Origin: Oscillospiraceae bacterium MB24-C1 | GTDB taxonomy: Bacteria; Bacillota; Clostridia; Oscillospirales; Ruminococcaceae | DNA length: 64,000 nt | Assembly: GCA_030913685.1 (NCBI GenBank) | Contig: CP133187.1 | Location: 1,575,501 to 1,639,500 of the forward strand | Direction of reading: 5' to 3' | Shown: positions 63,232-64,000 of the stretch, piece by piece | How positions within the stretch are numbered: position 1 is the first letter of the stretch | How the letters are laid out: each line of letters opens with the position of its first letter | The notes under the pieces: model-generated | The model's database searches: none | What the model was told of the DNA's origin: nothing | What the model saw: only the letters and a program-made list of their open reading frames with translations | Translations under genes and position numbers: made by a program

Positions 63232-64000
<769 letters not shown>

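Overview
The window is a piece of chromosome from an anaerobic, low-to-mid GC Gram-positive bacterium, most likely a member of the Clostridia close to the Oscillospiraceae/Ruminococcaceae. Support: the fused S10-spc ribosomal operon with a lone four-cysteine S14, consensus sigma-A promoters and strong AGGAGG ribosome sites, an oxygen-sensitive class III ribonucleotide reductase, a one-chain PurL of the clostridial type, ftsEX beside a PucR-type regulator, and an OGG1-type glycosylase. No rRNA, tRNA, IS element, prophage or CRISPR array was found.

Layout. 1-11270 (minus strand): S10-spc operon from a promoter at 11241-11269 through rpsJ to secY and a partial adk, with a 270-nt leader containing a terminator-like hairpin. 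11452-21307 (mostly minus): YbjQ-like protein, gpsA, a zinc-ribbon membrane protein, der, a DUF512 radical SAM protein, rpmF with its DUF177 partner, a small P-loop protein, pgi and an intact D-Ala-D-Ala carboxypeptidase. 21501-26635 (plus): mtaB and purL. 26682-27652: two decayed copies of a GYF_2-domain membrane protein. 27661-29651 (minus): metallophosphoesterase and O-acetylhomoserine sulfhydrylase. 29673-33884 (plus): a carboxypeptidase homologue with altered catalytic motifs, prmA, rsmE and a lipoprotein deacetylase. 33901-38274 (minus): coiled-coil protein, secreted deacetylase, a catalase-like protein lacking its heme-ligand segment, and an M23 peptidase. 38284-39871: a gene-poor stretch with a DUF1292 gene and two candidate structured RNAs. 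39872-42957 (minus): anaerobic ribonucleotide reductase, with the glycyl-radical segment in a separate small gene, preceded by paired NrdR boxes. 43069-46974: MFS transporter, then an ArsR sensor with a Zn/Cd/Pb ATPase. 47204-50499 (minus): rlmB and a P-type-ATPase-like protein lacking catalytic motifs. 50876-52031: OGG1-type glycosylase and a structured RNA candidate. 52040-57464 (minus): carAB and greA. 57536-62934 (minus): ctpA, a coiled-coil M23 hydrolase, ftsX, ftsE and a PucR/CdaR regulator. 63193-64000 (plus): metG, cut by the window edge.

How it works together. The left sixth is the translation and secretion core. The envelope theme recurs: two carboxypeptidase-fold proteins, two polysaccharide deacetylases, two M23 proteins, FtsEX and CtpA. 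FtsEX with the neighbouring coiled-coil M23 protein forms a plausible septal peptidoglycan hydrolase module. Most other genes are housekeeping (purine, pyrimidine, sulfur amino acid, deoxynucleotide, rRNA and tRNA modification).

The least ordinary observations are three proteins with recognisable enzyme folds but lost or altered catalytic residues (catalase-like, P-type-ATPase-like, DD-carboxypeptidase-like), the split glycyl-radical ribonucleotide reductase, the attenuator-like leader of the ribosomal operon, and three candidate structured RNAs. All functional calls are read from sequence by eye, without database searches.
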